Shown here in pieces: positions 18,487-27,236 of a DNA stretch of 64,000 nucleotides. The notes beneath the pieces are model-generated. The model was not told the origin of the DNA, ran no database searches, and saw only the letters and a list, made by a program, of their open reading frames with translations. The stretch comes from JBCBSZ01 sp039185015. Its GTDB lineage: Bacteria > Actinomycetota > Acidimicrobiia > Acidimicrobiales > Poriferisodalaceae. The number at the start of each line of letters is the position of its first letter. The first letter of the stretch is position 1. Both the position numbers and the translations under genes were made by a program. The DNA is taken from NCBI GenBank assembly GCA_039185015.1, contig JBCDAU010000024.1, positions 1-64,000 of the forward strand. The letters are read 5' to 3'.

Positions 18487-18635
18487 CCGCCCCCTCGGAG
18501 CACACGGAGGACTCGATGCCATCGTCCGAACACGAGCACGCCCCCAGGGGCACGCTCGCCGTGACCATGCTCTTCCTGGCGCTGTGCATCTTCATGTTCG
18601 GCTGGGCCTACATCATCCTGATCGCGCAGGGCTGA
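18483..18635 (+). CDS. cbaD: ba3-type cytochrome c oxidase subunit IIa (single helix)
   Basis: A 50-aa protein with a charged, His-rich N-terminus and one membrane helix. The segment PRGTLAVTMLFLALCIF and the ending of the type (Y)(I/V).(L/F)(I/F)AQG are close to Thermus CbaD (KPKGALAVILVLTLTILVFWLGV...ARG). Its position directly before subunits II and I is the classical cbaDBA order. It starts at an ATG overlapping the cupredoxin stop; a later ATG (18516) would give 39 aa, closer to the Thermus length of 34. Confidence 0.85.
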   Translation: MTAPSEHTEDSMPSSEHEHAPRGTLAVTMLFLALCIFMFGWAYIILIAQG

Positions 18636-18639
18636 CGCC

Positions 18640-19116
18640 GTGGAGGTCGATCGGTACGAACGCATCTGGATGACGGGCTCGGCGATCTTCGTGCTGAGCG
18701 CTGTGATCGCCGTGGTGTCCTCGGTGGTCTTCCACACCGCCGAGCTCCCCGAGCCCGCCGGCCGCATCGAGCCGGAGCTGGTCACCCAGACCGCTCCGTT
18801 CGACGAGCCCGGCCTGCACCAGCGCGACGACGGGTCCTGGGAGCTGATCTACATCGGTCAGGCCTGGGCGTGGACGCCGGCGCAGGTCACCATCCCGGCC
18901 GAGGCCCGGGGCGAGGAGATCACCATCAAGGCGGCCTCGATCGACGTGATCCACGGCATGAAGATCACCGACACCAACGTCAACATCATGCTGATCCCGG
19001 GCCACGTGTCCGAGGTCGACGTCACCTTCGACGAGTCCGGTTCCCACACCCTCGTCTGTCACGAGTACTGCGGCATCCAGCACCACGTCATGGGCGCTGA
19101 GATCGTCGTCGAGTAG
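18640..19116 (+). CDS. cbaB: ba3-type cytochrome c oxidase subunit II
   Basis: A 158-aa subunit with one N-terminal membrane helix (about residues 11-31) and a CuA cupredoxin domain. CuA ligands are in CHEYCGIQHHVM (Cys, Glu backbone, Cys, His, Met) and the upstream His in SIDVIHGMKI. It is much shorter than aa3-type CoxB and matches the ba3 form. GTG start 4 nt after cbaD. It takes electrons from cytochrome c or, as suggested here, from the cupredoxin, and passes them to subunit I. Confidence 0.95.
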   Translation: MEVDRYERIWMTGSAIFVLSAVIAVVSSVVFHTAELPEPAGRIEPELVTQTAPFDEPGLHQRDDGSWELIYIGQAWAWTPAQVTIPAEARGEEITIKAASIDVIHGMKITDTNVNIMLIPGHVSEVDVTFDESGSHTLVCHEYCGIQHHVMGAEIVVE

Positions 19117-19133
19117 GAGGAGCCGCAGTCCAG

Positions 19134-20861
19134 ATGACCGCCACCATCGACCATCCGCAGCCGGACCAGCCTCCCGAGCCCGGACCGACCGTCACGAGGG
19201 CGAGGCGGACGTCGTTCCTCGTCGACATCCCGGGAGTCACCGCCGCCGACCTCCGTCCGATCAAGTGGCAGCTCTACCTGTCGCTCGTCGGGCTCCTGCT
19301 CGGTGCGCTCATGGGCATCCTGCAGGCACTCGAGCGGCTCGATGTCGACCTGTACGACGAGGTCCCGCTCGAGACCTACTACCAGGGCCTGACCATCCAC
19401 GGCGTGGCCCTCGCCCTGGTGTTCACCTTCTGCTTCGGCAACGCCTTCTGCTCGCTCATGACGATGAAGGCGTACGGCAAGCCCCTTCCGAGCCGGGCGC
19501 TCTCGCAGGCGTCGACGTGGTTGGCGTGGGGCGGCGTGGCCCTCGCGACGTGGGCGATGCTCGCGAACAAGGCGACGGTGCTGTTCACCTTCTACGCGCC
19601 GCTGCAGGCCACGCCGGCCTTCTACATCGGTGCCGTGTTCCTGGTGCTCGCCACCTGGGCCGTGCTGATCAACCTCGTGCTCGCCCAGCGACGCTTCCGG
19701 GCCGAGCACCCGAAGGACCGGACCCCGCTGCTCGCCTACACGAGCCTGGCCACCTATGTGATGTGGTTCATCGCCTCGCTCGGCATCGCCATCGAGGTGC
19801 TGGCGTTCCTGCTGCCGTGGTCGCTCGGGCTCATCGACGAGGTCGATCCGCAGTTCACGCGGACGCTGTTCTGGTTCACCGGCCACCCGATCGTCTACTT
19901 CTGGCTGCTGCCGATCTACATCTCCTGGTACCAGCTGCTGCCCCGGCAGGTTGGGGCCCGCACGTGGTCCGACGGGCTCACCCGGATGGTGTTCCTCGCC
20001 TTCCTCTTGCTGATCCCGGTGGGCGTCCACCACCAGTTCACCGATCCCGGCATCCCCTTCACCTCGAAGGCGATCATGTGGGTCCTGACCGTGGCGATCT
20101 TCTACCCGTCCACGGTCACGCTGTTCTCGGTCGTGTCGAGCCTCGAGCAGGGCGGTCGGGCACATGGCGGCACAGGACTCCTCGGCTGGATCCTCAAACT
20201 GCCGTGGGGGAACCCGTCCGTCAGCGGTCAGCTCCTGGCCGGCATCGGCTTCATGTTCGGCGGAGCCTCCGGCTTCATCAACGCGAATTACACGACCAAC
20301 CTGGTCGTCCACAACACGTCGTTCATCGTGGGCCACTTCCACCTGACCGTGGGAACGGCGGTGGCGCTGTCGATCATGGCGATCAGCTACTGGATGGTGC
20401 CGTACCTGACCGGCAACGAGCTCCAGCACCGTCGTCTCGCCGTGGCGCAGGGGTGGTTGTGGTTCGTCGGCGTGCTCACCTTCTCCCGTGGCCAGATGAT
20501 GGGCGGCATCGAGGGCATGCCCCGTCGGACCCTCATCAACTCGGCGCCGTACCTCGAGGACAACCCGAGCTGGGAGATGGCGAACACCCTGACCGGCATC
20601 GGCGGGTCGGTCATGTTCCTGTCCGCCGTGCTGTTCTTCTTCGTCATCCTGCGGACCATCTTCACCAATCGGGCTGCGGTCGGCGTGATGCAGATCCCCG
20701 TCGCCGAGGTCACCCACGGACCCCGTCCGTCGTGGCGGATCCTCGATCAGCTCGGCATCTGGGCGCTGGTCGCGGTCGTGCTGTCGCTCCTCATCTACGG
20801 TGAGCTCGTCGTCCACTACTGGCCGATCAACCCGGTCTCCGGGGGCGCGACGCTCTGGTAG
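19134..20861 (+). CDS. cbaA: ba3-type cytochrome c oxidase subunit I
   Basis: A 575-aa B-family haem-copper oxidase with about 13 helices. Ligands: low-spin haem His in IHGVALAL (near 88), CuB His with the cross-linked Tyr in GHPIVYFWLLPIY (near 250 and 254), the CuB histidine pair in VGVHHQFTDPG (near 299), and the haem ligands in IVGHFHLTVG (near 401-403). The C-terminal AEV..GP and INPVSGG..LW motifs match Thermus CbaA. It reduces oxygen to water and pumps protons, typically with high oxygen affinity. AGGAGGAGC precedes the ATG. Confidence 0.97.
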   Translation: MTATIDHPQPDQPPEPGPTVTRARRTSFLVDIPGVTAADLRPIKWQLYLSLVGLLLGALMGILQALERLDVDLYDEVPLETYYQGLTIHGVALALVFTFCFGNAFCSLMTMKAYGKPLPSRALSQASTWLAWGGVALATWAMLANKATVLFTFYAPLQATPAFYIGAVFLVLATWAVLINLVLAQRRFRAEHPKDRTPLLAYTSLATYVMWFIASLGIAIEVLAFLLPWSLGLIDEVDPQFTRTLFWFTGHPIVYFWLLPIYISWYQLLPRQVGARTWSDGLTRMVFLAFLLLIPVGVHHQFTDPGIPFTSKAIMWVLTVAIFYPSTVTLFSVVSSLEQGGRAHGGTGLLGWILKLPWGNPSVSGQLLAGIGFMFGGASGFINANYTTNLVVHNTSFIVGHFHLTVGTAVALSIMAISYWMVPYLTGNELQHRRLAVAQGWLWFVGVLTFSRGQMMGGIEGMPRRTLINSAPYLEDNPSWEMANTLTGIGGSVMFLSAVLFFFVILRTIFTNRAAVGVMQIPVAEVTHGPRPSWRILDQLGIWALVAVVLSLLIYGELVVHYWPINPVSGGATLW

Positions 20862-20946
20862 CTCGGGGCGCTCCCGGCGGGGGATGGTCAGAGGCGGGGT
20901 GGGCCCGGAAGTACGATGTGGGCCACCTCGGATCGGGAGCATCGTC

Positions 20947-21600
20947 GTGAGCGACGACCACGCGATCAGCGTCATGATCATCGACGACCACGCCGTCTTC
21001 GCTGAGAGCCTCGCTGCCGCGCTCAATCGTCAGTCCGACATCGAGGTCGTCGCGACCTCGTCGGGCGACGACAAGGTGCTCGACGTCACCGCCGAGCACC
21101 AGCCCGACGTCATCCTCCTCGACTACCGGTTGCCCGGTCAGGATGGACTCCGGTTGGCGAGCGATCTCAAGACCGCCGCCCCCGAGACCAAGCTGGTGGT
21201 GCTGACCGCGATCGTCGACGAGCGCGTCGCCCTCGATGCGGTCGAGGCCGGCTGCGTGGGGTTCATCACCAAGGACCGGGGCCTCGAGGACGTCGTCCGC
21301 TCGATCCGCTCGGTGCACGACGGCGAGGTGATGGTCTCCCCGGACATGCTGGCCCTGATCCTGCCCCGGCTCCGCGACGGCGACAGCGAGGCCGCTCCGC
21401 AGCTCACCCGCCGTGAGCACGAGGTGCTCGAGCTCGTCGCCGAGGGCTGTTCGAACCAGGCCATCGCGGACCGGCTCACGTTGAGCCTGCACACGGTGCG
21501 GAACCACGTGCAGAACATCCTGCGCAAGCTCGACGCGCACTCCAAGCTCGAGGCCGTGGCCATCGCCACGCGTCAGGGCATCCTCGCCAGCCGGCGCTGA
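20947..21600 (+). CDS. NarL/DosR-type response regulator
   Basis: A 217-aa regulator: receiver domain (residues 1-125; acidic pair IIDDH near 11-13, phospho-acceptor Asp in VILLDYRLPG near 59, Lys in FITKDRG) and a LuxR-type helix-turn-helix (about 150-210; LTRREHEVLELVAEG, HTVRNHVQNILRKL). I chose the GTG at 20947 from the receiver's normal beginning. No histidine kinase is adjacent. It is the same length as mycobacterial DosR and follows the ba3 oxidase, whose promoter has a DosR-box-like palindrome; control of the oxidase by redox or oxygen is inferred. Confidence 0.9.
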   Translation: MSDDHAISVMIIDDHAVFAESLAAALNRQSDIEVVATSSGDDKVLDVTAEHQPDVILLDYRLPGQDGLRLASDLKTAAPETKLVVLTAIVDERVALDAVEAGCVGFITKDRGLEDVVRSIRSVHDGEVMVSPDMLALILPRLRDGDSEAAPQLTRREHEVLELVAEGCSNQAIADRLTLSLHTVRNHVQNILRKLDAHSKLEAVAIATRQGILASRR

Positions 21601-21615
21601 GACCCGGTTCGACGG

Positions 21616-23670
21616 CTACCAGCCGGCGGCGGCCTGCAGGTGGTCGAGCGCCGTGACGGCGACGTTCGGCTCGTGGAAGCGGGGCAGGTCGTCGATGCCG
21701 ACCGGCTGGCCGAGGAGGTGTCCCTGCGCCATGGGGCAGGAGATGCGTCGGAGCTCCACGAGCTGGCGCTGCCGCTCGACGCCCTTGGCGACGACCTCGA
21801 TCCCGAGCTCGGCCGCCATCCGGATCAGTCCGCGGACGACCGCATCGGCCCCCCGACCACGATCGAGCTCGGCGATGAGGTTGCCGTCGAGCTTGATCGT
21901 GTCCACCGGGGCGGTCCCGAGGGTGGTGAGCGGCCCGTAGCCGGCGCCGAAGTCGTCCAGCGCGATGCGGACCCCCCGTCGGACGAGCTCGGGAACGGCG
22001 ACGAGGGCGCTGTGCCGATCGAGCAGGGCGTCCTCGGTCAGCTCGAGCATGAGCCCGGTGGCATCGACCCCGCTCTCGGCGACCACGTCGTCGAGGAGCT
22101 CGAGGAAGCCGGGATCGGCCAGGTCTCGGACCGAGACGTTGACCGACAGCAGGACGCGGTTCCCGGCTCGCTGCCACGTGGCGAGCTGCTGACAGGCGTG
22201 CTGGATCACCCAGCGATCGACCAGGTTGACGGTCTCGTCGCCGGCGCCGGAGTCGAGGAACTCCTTGGCTCGGAGGATCTCGCCGCTCGGCCGTCGCCAC
22301 CGCACCAACGCCTCGACGGCGATGATGCGGCCGGTGACGAGGTCGATCTGTGGCTGGTACTCGAGGAACAGCTCGTCGGCGTTGACGCCGAGCCGGAGCT
22401 GCTTGCTGAACGCCAGACGCCCGAGCTCACGCTCCCGGTCGCGAGCGGTGAAGACCTCGACCCGCGCCCGGCCGGCCGCCTTCGCCGCGTACATGGCGGT
22501 GTCGGCGTCCTGCAGCATCTCGCGGGCCGTCGTGAAGCCGTCGCTCGAGTAGCTGATCCCGATCGATGCGCCGATCGGCGAGCCGATCCGCTCGGTCGTG
22601 GCGGTGCGGAGCTGGGCGAGGATCCGGTTGGCGATCGAGGTCGCCTCGTCGACCGAGTGCAACCGCTCGGCGACGACGACGAACTCGTCACCGCCCCAGC
22701 GGCCCACCGTGTCCGACGGCCGCACCGCCCGCCGGATCGTGCGAGCGACGTCGGCGAGCAGATCGTCGGCTCGGAGGTGGCCGAGTCGGGTGTTCAGCGA
22801 GCCGAAGTCGTCGAGGTCGACGAACATCGCCGCCACCCCTTCTTCGGCCCGATCGTTGTGGGTCAAGGCGTGGTGCAGCCGGTCGAGGGTGAGCGTGCGG
22901 TTCGGCAACGCCGTGAGCGAGTCCGTGAGCATCCGCTCGGTGAGGTCGGCCTCGGCCCGCTTGCGGTCCGTGACGTCGACCGCCGAGATGACGGCCGCCA
23001 CTCGATCGCTGCCGGGCACTCCCGAGATCGTGATCGCCGTCCAGTGGTCACCCACGCTCATGTCGAGGTGACGGATGGTGGCCCGCCCGGACAACACGTC
23101 GCCGAGCGCCCGATGGGCGTCGGCCAGCGACAGCTCCTCGCCGTGCTCGCCCAGCCAGGCGAGCAGATCGTCGATCTCGACGACCCGGTCGGTGAACATC
23201 GACGTCCACCCGTCGGTGCCGGACAGCACTCGCCCGCTCCGGTCGACGGTGATGGCGTGCTCGACGAGGGCGTTGACCACCGAGCCGAGACGCCCGTCGA
23301 GCAGATCGAGCTCGTCCGGTGTCAGGCGCCACACGACCAGCTCGTCGCTGATCGACCACGCCGTGAGTCGGTACCAGTGTTGGCGACCGTCTGCCGTTCG
23401 GAGGCTCACTCGGCGTTCGGCGTGCCCGGCGGGATCGACGAGCAGCGGGCCGGCGTCGACGACGACGTCGGTCGGGTCGCGACCTTCGAGCTCGGCGGGG
23501 GCCAACTGGAGCGTGCGGAGCATCGGCTCGTTGCCGGCGTGGATCACGTGGCCACCGGTGTCGGTCGCCCGCACCACCAGGACCGGTTCGGGATCGGACA
23601 GCACCGCGGCGACCGCGGCGCGTCTGCCCGGCATGCCCACCTCGTCTTCGGCGACGTCTCGATCGCCCAT
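21616..23670 (-). CDS. PAS-GGDEF-EAL protein, likely diguanylate cyclase with altered EAL site
   Basis: A 684-aa cytoplasmic protein: PAS-like N-terminal sensory region (1-240), GGDEF domain (about 245-405) with intact GGDEF and an RPSD inhibitory I-site five residues upstream, and an EAL domain (about 420-680). EAL itself (VEALVRW), NVSV, ELTE, DDFG and IKLD are kept, but the conserved AEGVE motif reads AKGVE: a Lys replaces the glutamate needed for catalysis in characterised EAL enzymes. It is therefore predicted to make c-di-GMP, with the EAL domain as a binding or weakened hydrolase module. It is convergent with the response regulator gene. Confidence 0.88.
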   Translation of the reverse strand: MGDRDVAEDEVGMPGRRAAVAAVLSDPEPVLVVRATDTGGHVIHAGNEPMLRTLQLAPAELEGRDPTDVVVDAGPLLVDPAGHAERRVSLRTADGRQHWYRLTAWSISDELVVWRLTPDELDLLDGRLGSVVNALVEHAITVDRSGRVLSGTDGWTSMFTDRVVEIDDLLAWLGEHGEELSLADAHRALGDVLSGRATIRHLDMSVGDHWTAITISGVPGSDRVAAVISAVDVTDRKRAEADLTERMLTDSLTALPNRTLTLDRLHHALTHNDRAEEGVAAMFVDLDDFGSLNTRLGHLRADDLLADVARTIRRAVRPSDTVGRWGGDEFVVVAERLHSVDEATSIANRILAQLRTATTERIGSPIGASIGISYSSDGFTTAREMLQDADTAMYAAKAAGRARVEVFTARDRERELGRLAFSKQLRLGVNADELFLEYQPQIDLVTGRIIAVEALVRWRRPSGEILRAKEFLDSGAGDETVNLVDRWVIQHACQQLATWQRAGNRVLLSVNVSVRDLADPGFLELLDDVVAESGVDATGLMLELTEDALLDRHSALVAVPELVRRGVRIALDDFGAGYGPLTTLGTAPVDTIKLDGNLIAELDRGRGADAVVRGLIRMAAELGIEVVAKGVERQRQLVELRRISCPMAQGHLLGQPVGIDDLPRFHEPNVAVTALDHLQAAAGW

Positions 23671-23779
23671 GGTCGCTCTCCCGACGTCCTGGTGGTCACC
23701 GTATGGCCGGTGGGTGTGCTGCGCTACCCCATCGGGCAGGTATCTGCGGCCCGGCAGAGAAGATGATCGCTACGTAGGA

Positions 23780-23806
23780 CGCGGCCTGATGCAGCCGCGT
23801 CAGGCC
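23780..23806 (+). promoter_or_regulatory. Mutually exclusive stem-loops upstream of purA
   Basis: CGCGGC (23780-23785) can pair with GCCGCG (23794-23799), and GGCCTGA (23783-23789) can pair with TCAGGCC (23800-23806). The two stems share bases, so only one can form at a time. The site lies 59 nt upstream of the purA start in the divergent gap to the GGDEF-EAL gene. It could be an RNA switch in the purA leader or an operator; nothing further can be said from sequence. Confidence 0.3.
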
Positions 23807-23864
23807 GTATCGTCACCCGGCATCGCCACTACGGTGGGTCGGTCCATCGAGAGCGGGAGAGCCC

Positions 23865-25133
23865 GTGCCAGCGTCCGTCATCGTCGGCATGCAATGGGGA
23901 GACGAGGGGAAGGGCCGATTCGTCGACGTGCTCGCCAAGGAGCACTCGATGGTGGTTCGGTACCAGGGCGGCCACAACGCCGGCCACACCCTCGTCGTCG
24001 ACGGCGAGACGTTCGTGCTGCAGCTGGTGCCGAGCGGCGTCCTGTACGACGCGGTCACGCCGGTCATCGGCAACGGCGTCGTCGTCGACCCCATCGTCCT
24101 GCTGGCGGAGATCGACCGCATCGAGGCCGCCGGCATCGACTGCAGCCGCCTGCAGCTCGCCGCCAACGCGCACCTGGTGCTGTCGTACCACCAGCAACTC
24201 GATGCGCTGTTCGAGGAGCTCCGCGGGGAGTCGGCCATCGGCACGACGCTGCGGGGCATCGGTCCGGCCTACGCCGACAAGTCGGCCCGCGACGGCGTCA
24301 GGGTGCAGGACCTGCTCGTCCCCGACGCCTTCCGTGAGCGGGTCACGCACGCCCTGCTCTCCAAGAACGTGCTGCTTCGTGGACTGGGCCGTGACCCGAT
24401 CGATCCGGACTCGGTCGTCGAGACCTACCTCGGCGAGATCGCCGACCGTATCCGTCCCTACGTCACCGACACGGTCGCGACGGTCAACGATGCGTTGGAG
24501 GCCGAGCAGCAGGTGTTGTTCGAGGGTGCGCAGGCGACGTTCCTCGATCTCGACCACGGCACGTACCCGTTCGTGACCTCGTCGAACCCCATCGCCGGAG
24601 CAGCCACCGTCGGAGCCGGCGTCGGTCCCCGACACTTCGGCCGGATCATCGGCGTCGCGAAGGCCTACGTCACCCGCGTCGGTGCCGGCCCCTTCGTCAC
24701 CGAGCTCGACGGCCCGCTCGCCGACCACATCATCGACACCGGCCACGAGTACGGCTCCAACACCGGGCGCCGTCGTCGTGTCGGGTGGTTCGACGTCGTC
24801 CAGGCCCGTCAGGCGGTGCGTCTGAACTCGGTCACCGAGGTGGCCGTCGCCAAGATCGACGTCCTGACCGGACTCGACGAGGTGCGCATCTGCACCCACT
24901 ACGAGCTCGACGGGGTCCGCCTCCGGTACCCGCCGGCGCTGCAGACCGAGATGGAGCGGGTCCAGCCCGTGTACGTCACGATGCCGGGATGGGGCGCTGG
25001 CGATGCGCTGCCTCAGGAGGCGATGGACTTCCTCGCGCGCATCCAGGAGGAGGTCGAGCTCCCGGTCACGTTCGCGTCCGTCGGACCCGAGCGCGGGGCC
25101 GAGGTGCGCTTCGACGACGGCGTCGCTGCGTGA
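23865..25133 (+). CDS. purA: Adenylosuccinate synthetase
   Basis: A 422-aa enzyme that condenses IMP and aspartate with GTP to adenylosuccinate, the first committed step to AMP. GMQWGDEGKGRFVD at the N-terminus is the signature P-loop-like motif; later GIGPAYADKSARDGVRVQDLL, FEGAQATFLDLDHGTYPFVTSSN and GSNTGRRRRVGWFD mark the active site. GTG start at 23865 after GGGAGA. It overlaps purB by 4 nt (GTGA). Confidence 0.98.
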   Translation: MPASVIVGMQWGDEGKGRFVDVLAKEHSMVVRYQGGHNAGHTLVVDGETFVLQLVPSGVLYDAVTPVIGNGVVVDPIVLLAEIDRIEAAGIDCSRLQLAANAHLVLSYHQQLDALFEELRGESAIGTTLRGIGPAYADKSARDGVRVQDLLVPDAFRERVTHALLSKNVLLRGLGRDPIDPDSVVETYLGEIADRIRPYVTDTVATVNDALEAEQQVLFEGAQATFLDLDHGTYPFVTSSNPIAGAATVGAGVGPRHFGRIIGVAKAYVTRVGAGPFVTELDGPLADHIIDTGHEYGSNTGRRRRVGWFDVVQARQAVRLNSVTEVAVAKIDVLTGLDEVRICTHYELDGVRLRYPPALQTEMERVQPVYVTMPGWGAGDALPQEAMDFLARIQEEVELPVTFASVGPERGAEVRFDDGVAA

Positions 25134-26545
25134 CCGTTCCCAACGTCCTGGCCGACCGGTACGCCAGCGCCGAGATGGTGGCCGTGTGGTCGCCGGAGCA
25201 CCGCATCGCCCAGGAGCGGCGGCTCTGGATCGCCGTGCTCGAAGCGCAGGTCGCACAGGGTCTGTCGGTCCCGCACGGTGCGCTCGACGACTATCGATCC
25301 GTGGTCGACGACGTCGACCTCGCATCGATCCGCCGTCGTGAGGAACGCAACCGCCACGACGTGAAGGCTCGCATCGAGGAGTTCGACGACCTCGCCGGCC
25401 ACCAGCTGGTGCACGCGGGGCTCACCTCGAGGGACGTCACGGAGAACACCGAGCAGCTGCTGCTGCTCCGCTCGATGCGGCTCCTGCGTCGTCGCGCCCT
25501 CGCGCTGCTCGATCGGCTGGCTGCCCGGGCGGCGGCCGACGCCCACGTGCCGATCGCCGCTCGCACCCACAACGTGCCCGCCCAGGTCACCACCGTCGGC
25601 AAGCGGTGGGCGATGCTCGCCGAGGAGCTCCTCGGCTCGATCGAGCGGTTCGACGGCGTGATCGCCTCGTACCCGCTCCGGGGCATCAAGGGCGCCGTGG
25701 GCACCCAGCAGGACCTCGTCGACGTCCTCGACGGTGGCGACGCGGACGGGCTCGAGCGGGCCGTCGTCGCGGCGCTCGGTCACGACCGGGTCATGGGGGC
25801 CGTCGGGCAGGTGTATCCCCGCTCGCTCGACTTCGCAGTGGTGTCGGCCTTCGTCGACCTCGCCTCGGCACCGACCAACCTGGCCCGCCTCGTCCGGTTG
25901 CTCGCCGGGCACGACCTCGCCTCCGAGGAGTTCCGGCCGGGTCAGGTCGGATCGTCGGCGATGCCGCACAAGATGAACCCCCGCTCGTCGGAACGGGTCC
26001 AGGGACTGCAAGCGGTCCTGCGCGGTCACCTCGCGATGGTGACCTCCCTCGCCGGGGAGCAGTGGAACGAAGGTGACGTCAGCTGCTCGGTCACCAGGCG
26101 GGTCGTGCTCCCGGACGCCTGTCTCGCCCTCGACGGGCTGCTGCAGACCGCGCTGTCGGTGATCGACGGGGTCGGCGTGCACGAGGCCGTGATCGAGGCC
26201 GAGCTCGAGCGCTACCTCGCCTTCCTCGCCTCCGGTCGGGTGCTCGCCGCAGCGGTGCGGGCCGGCGTCGGGCGGGAGGACGCCCACGAGCTGGTCAAGG
26301 AGCACGCGGTCGCGGCGGCGCGGTCGCTGCGTGAGGGGGGTGCCGGCGGACCCGAGCTGCTGGAGCGGCTGGCCGCGGATGACCGCGTCCCGCTCGATGC
26401 CGAGGACCTGTCGGCTGCGGTGCGCGAGGTCGATGCGCTCACCGGCCGCACCGCCGACCAGGTGGCGCACCTGGTCGAACGGGCAGCGGAGGTGGTCGCC
26501 ACCGATCCGGAGGCCGTCGCCTACCGCCCGGAGATGAAGGTCTGA
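25130..26545 (+). CDS. purB: Adenylosuccinate lyase
   Basis: A 471-aa member of the fumarase/aspartase superfamily with the signature GSSAMPHKMNP and the active-site stretches TSRDVTENTE and ARTHNVPAQ. It cleaves adenylosuccinate to AMP and also SAICAR to AICAR, so it serves both purA next door and the purine operon at 36708-47077. I use the GTG at 25130, which overlaps the purA stop, because the protein begins VTVPNVLADRYAS as in the family. The C-terminus is the elongated bacterial type. Confidence 0.97.
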   Translation: MTVPNVLADRYASAEMVAVWSPEHRIAQERRLWIAVLEAQVAQGLSVPHGALDDYRSVVDDVDLASIRRREERNRHDVKARIEEFDDLAGHQLVHAGLTSRDVTENTEQLLLLRSMRLLRRRALALLDRLAARAAADAHVPIAARTHNVPAQVTTVGKRWAMLAEELLGSIERFDGVIASYPLRGIKGAVGTQQDLVDVLDGGDADGLERAVVAALGHDRVMGAVGQVYPRSLDFAVVSAFVDLASAPTNLARLVRLLAGHDLASEEFRPGQVGSSAMPHKMNPRSSERVQGLQAVLRGHLAMVTSLAGEQWNEGDVSCSVTRRVVLPDACLALDGLLQTALSVIDGVGVHEAVIEAELERYLAFLASGRVLAAAVRAGVGREDAHELVKEHAVAAARSLREGGAGGPELLERLAADDRVPLDAEDLSAAVREVDALTGRTADQVAHLVERAAEVVATDPEAVAYRPEMKV

Positions 26546-26573
26546 GTCGTCACCCGGCGACGGCCTCGGTGCC

Positions 26574-26592
26574 CACGAGCTCGGGGCTCGTG
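26574..26592. terminator. Hairpin between convergent purB and the small basic protein gene
   Basis: CACGAGC-TCGGG-GCTCGTG is a perfect 7-bp stem with a 5-nt loop, 29 nt after purB and 73 nt beyond the end of the opposite gene. It has no T-run on either strand. A bidirectional stop is possible. Confidence 0.4.
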
Positions 26593-26665
26593 CCCACTCC
26601 TCCGGCCTCGGGCGACACGGCCGGCGGGTGTTCGAGGAGCGCCTCGCGGCAGGTCGGAGTCGATC

Positions 26666-27070
26666 TCAGGCGGCGCCGCGGCCGATGCCGGCCTTCTTGA
26701 GCGTCGCTGCGGGCACGCCGAACTCCCGCCAGGTGGCGTACTCGATGCCCTTGCGATCGCCGTACTCGGCGGCCACGCCGACGAACTGCGCCTCGAGGTC
26801 GGCGAGATCGGTGCCGTCGCTGAAGTTCTCGAGCTCCCGCTGCAGGTCACGACGGCGCTGGAGCAGGTCGAGCTCCTTCGCTGGGCTCGCATCGGGGAGC
26901 TCGATCTCGATGGCGGCGAGCTGCTTCTTGATCGAATCCGGGGTCCGCTTGCGGCCCCGCTTCGGCTGATTCGCCTTCAGTGCTTCGAGGTATGCCCGTA
27001 CCCGGGAACCTTGCTCCCGGCCCTTTGCAAGAGCGGCCTTGTGGTCATCGGACATCTTCTTCTTCGCCAT
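26666..27070 (-). CDS. Small basic, probably DNA-binding protein of unknown family
   Basis: A 134-aa protein not assigned to a named family. The N-terminus (MAKKKMSDDHKAALAKGREQ) is Lys-rich; residues about 35-45 (NQPKRGRKRTPDSI) contain an AT-hook-like RGRKR core; 55-95 form a charged helix with heptad-like leucines (ELDLLQRRRDLQRELE); and the C-terminal part (KGIEYATWREFGVPAATLKKAGI) looks like a compact helical module. GGGAGGA lies directly upstream of the ATG. It has its own AT-richer promoter region with a dyad. A nucleoid-associated role is a guess from composition and layout. Confidence 0.75.
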   Translation of the reverse strand: MAKKKMSDDHKAALAKGREQGSRVRAYLEALKANQPKRGRKRTPDSIKKQLAAIEIELPDASPAKELDLLQRRRDLQRELENFSDGTDLADLEAQFVGVAAEYGDRKGIEYATWREFGVPAATLKKAGIGRGAA

Positions 27071-27119
27071 CAATCCTCCCGAGATTGGCGTGAAAGCAAC
27101 GTGATCCACCACCAGCCCA

Positions 27120-27145
27120 AGCTGATCACAGCTGGTAGAGCATAG
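27120..27145 (-). promoter_or_regulatory. Promoter region with dyad of the small basic protein gene
   Basis: AGCTG-ATCA-CAGCT (27120-27133) is a perfect dyad 50 nt upstream of the ATG. On the minus strand a TATGCT -10-like hexamer (around 27136-27141) precedes it, so the dyad would fall just downstream of the transcription start, a typical site for autorepression. The 27071-27150 stretch is noticeably richer in A/T than its surroundings. Confidence 0.35.
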
Positions 27146-27236
27146 ACGTTTGTCCGGCCTGTGCCATTCACCCAAATCATCCCGATCCCGACCTGGTCTC
27201 GATCGGCCTCCGCGACGGGTGTGGGAGGCTGCGGCC

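Noticed and set aside
24785..25129. 115 extra N-terminal codons for purB
   Set aside because: They lie inside purA in another frame and do not resemble any PurB; the GTG at 25130 overlaps the purA stop as in the rest of the operon style.
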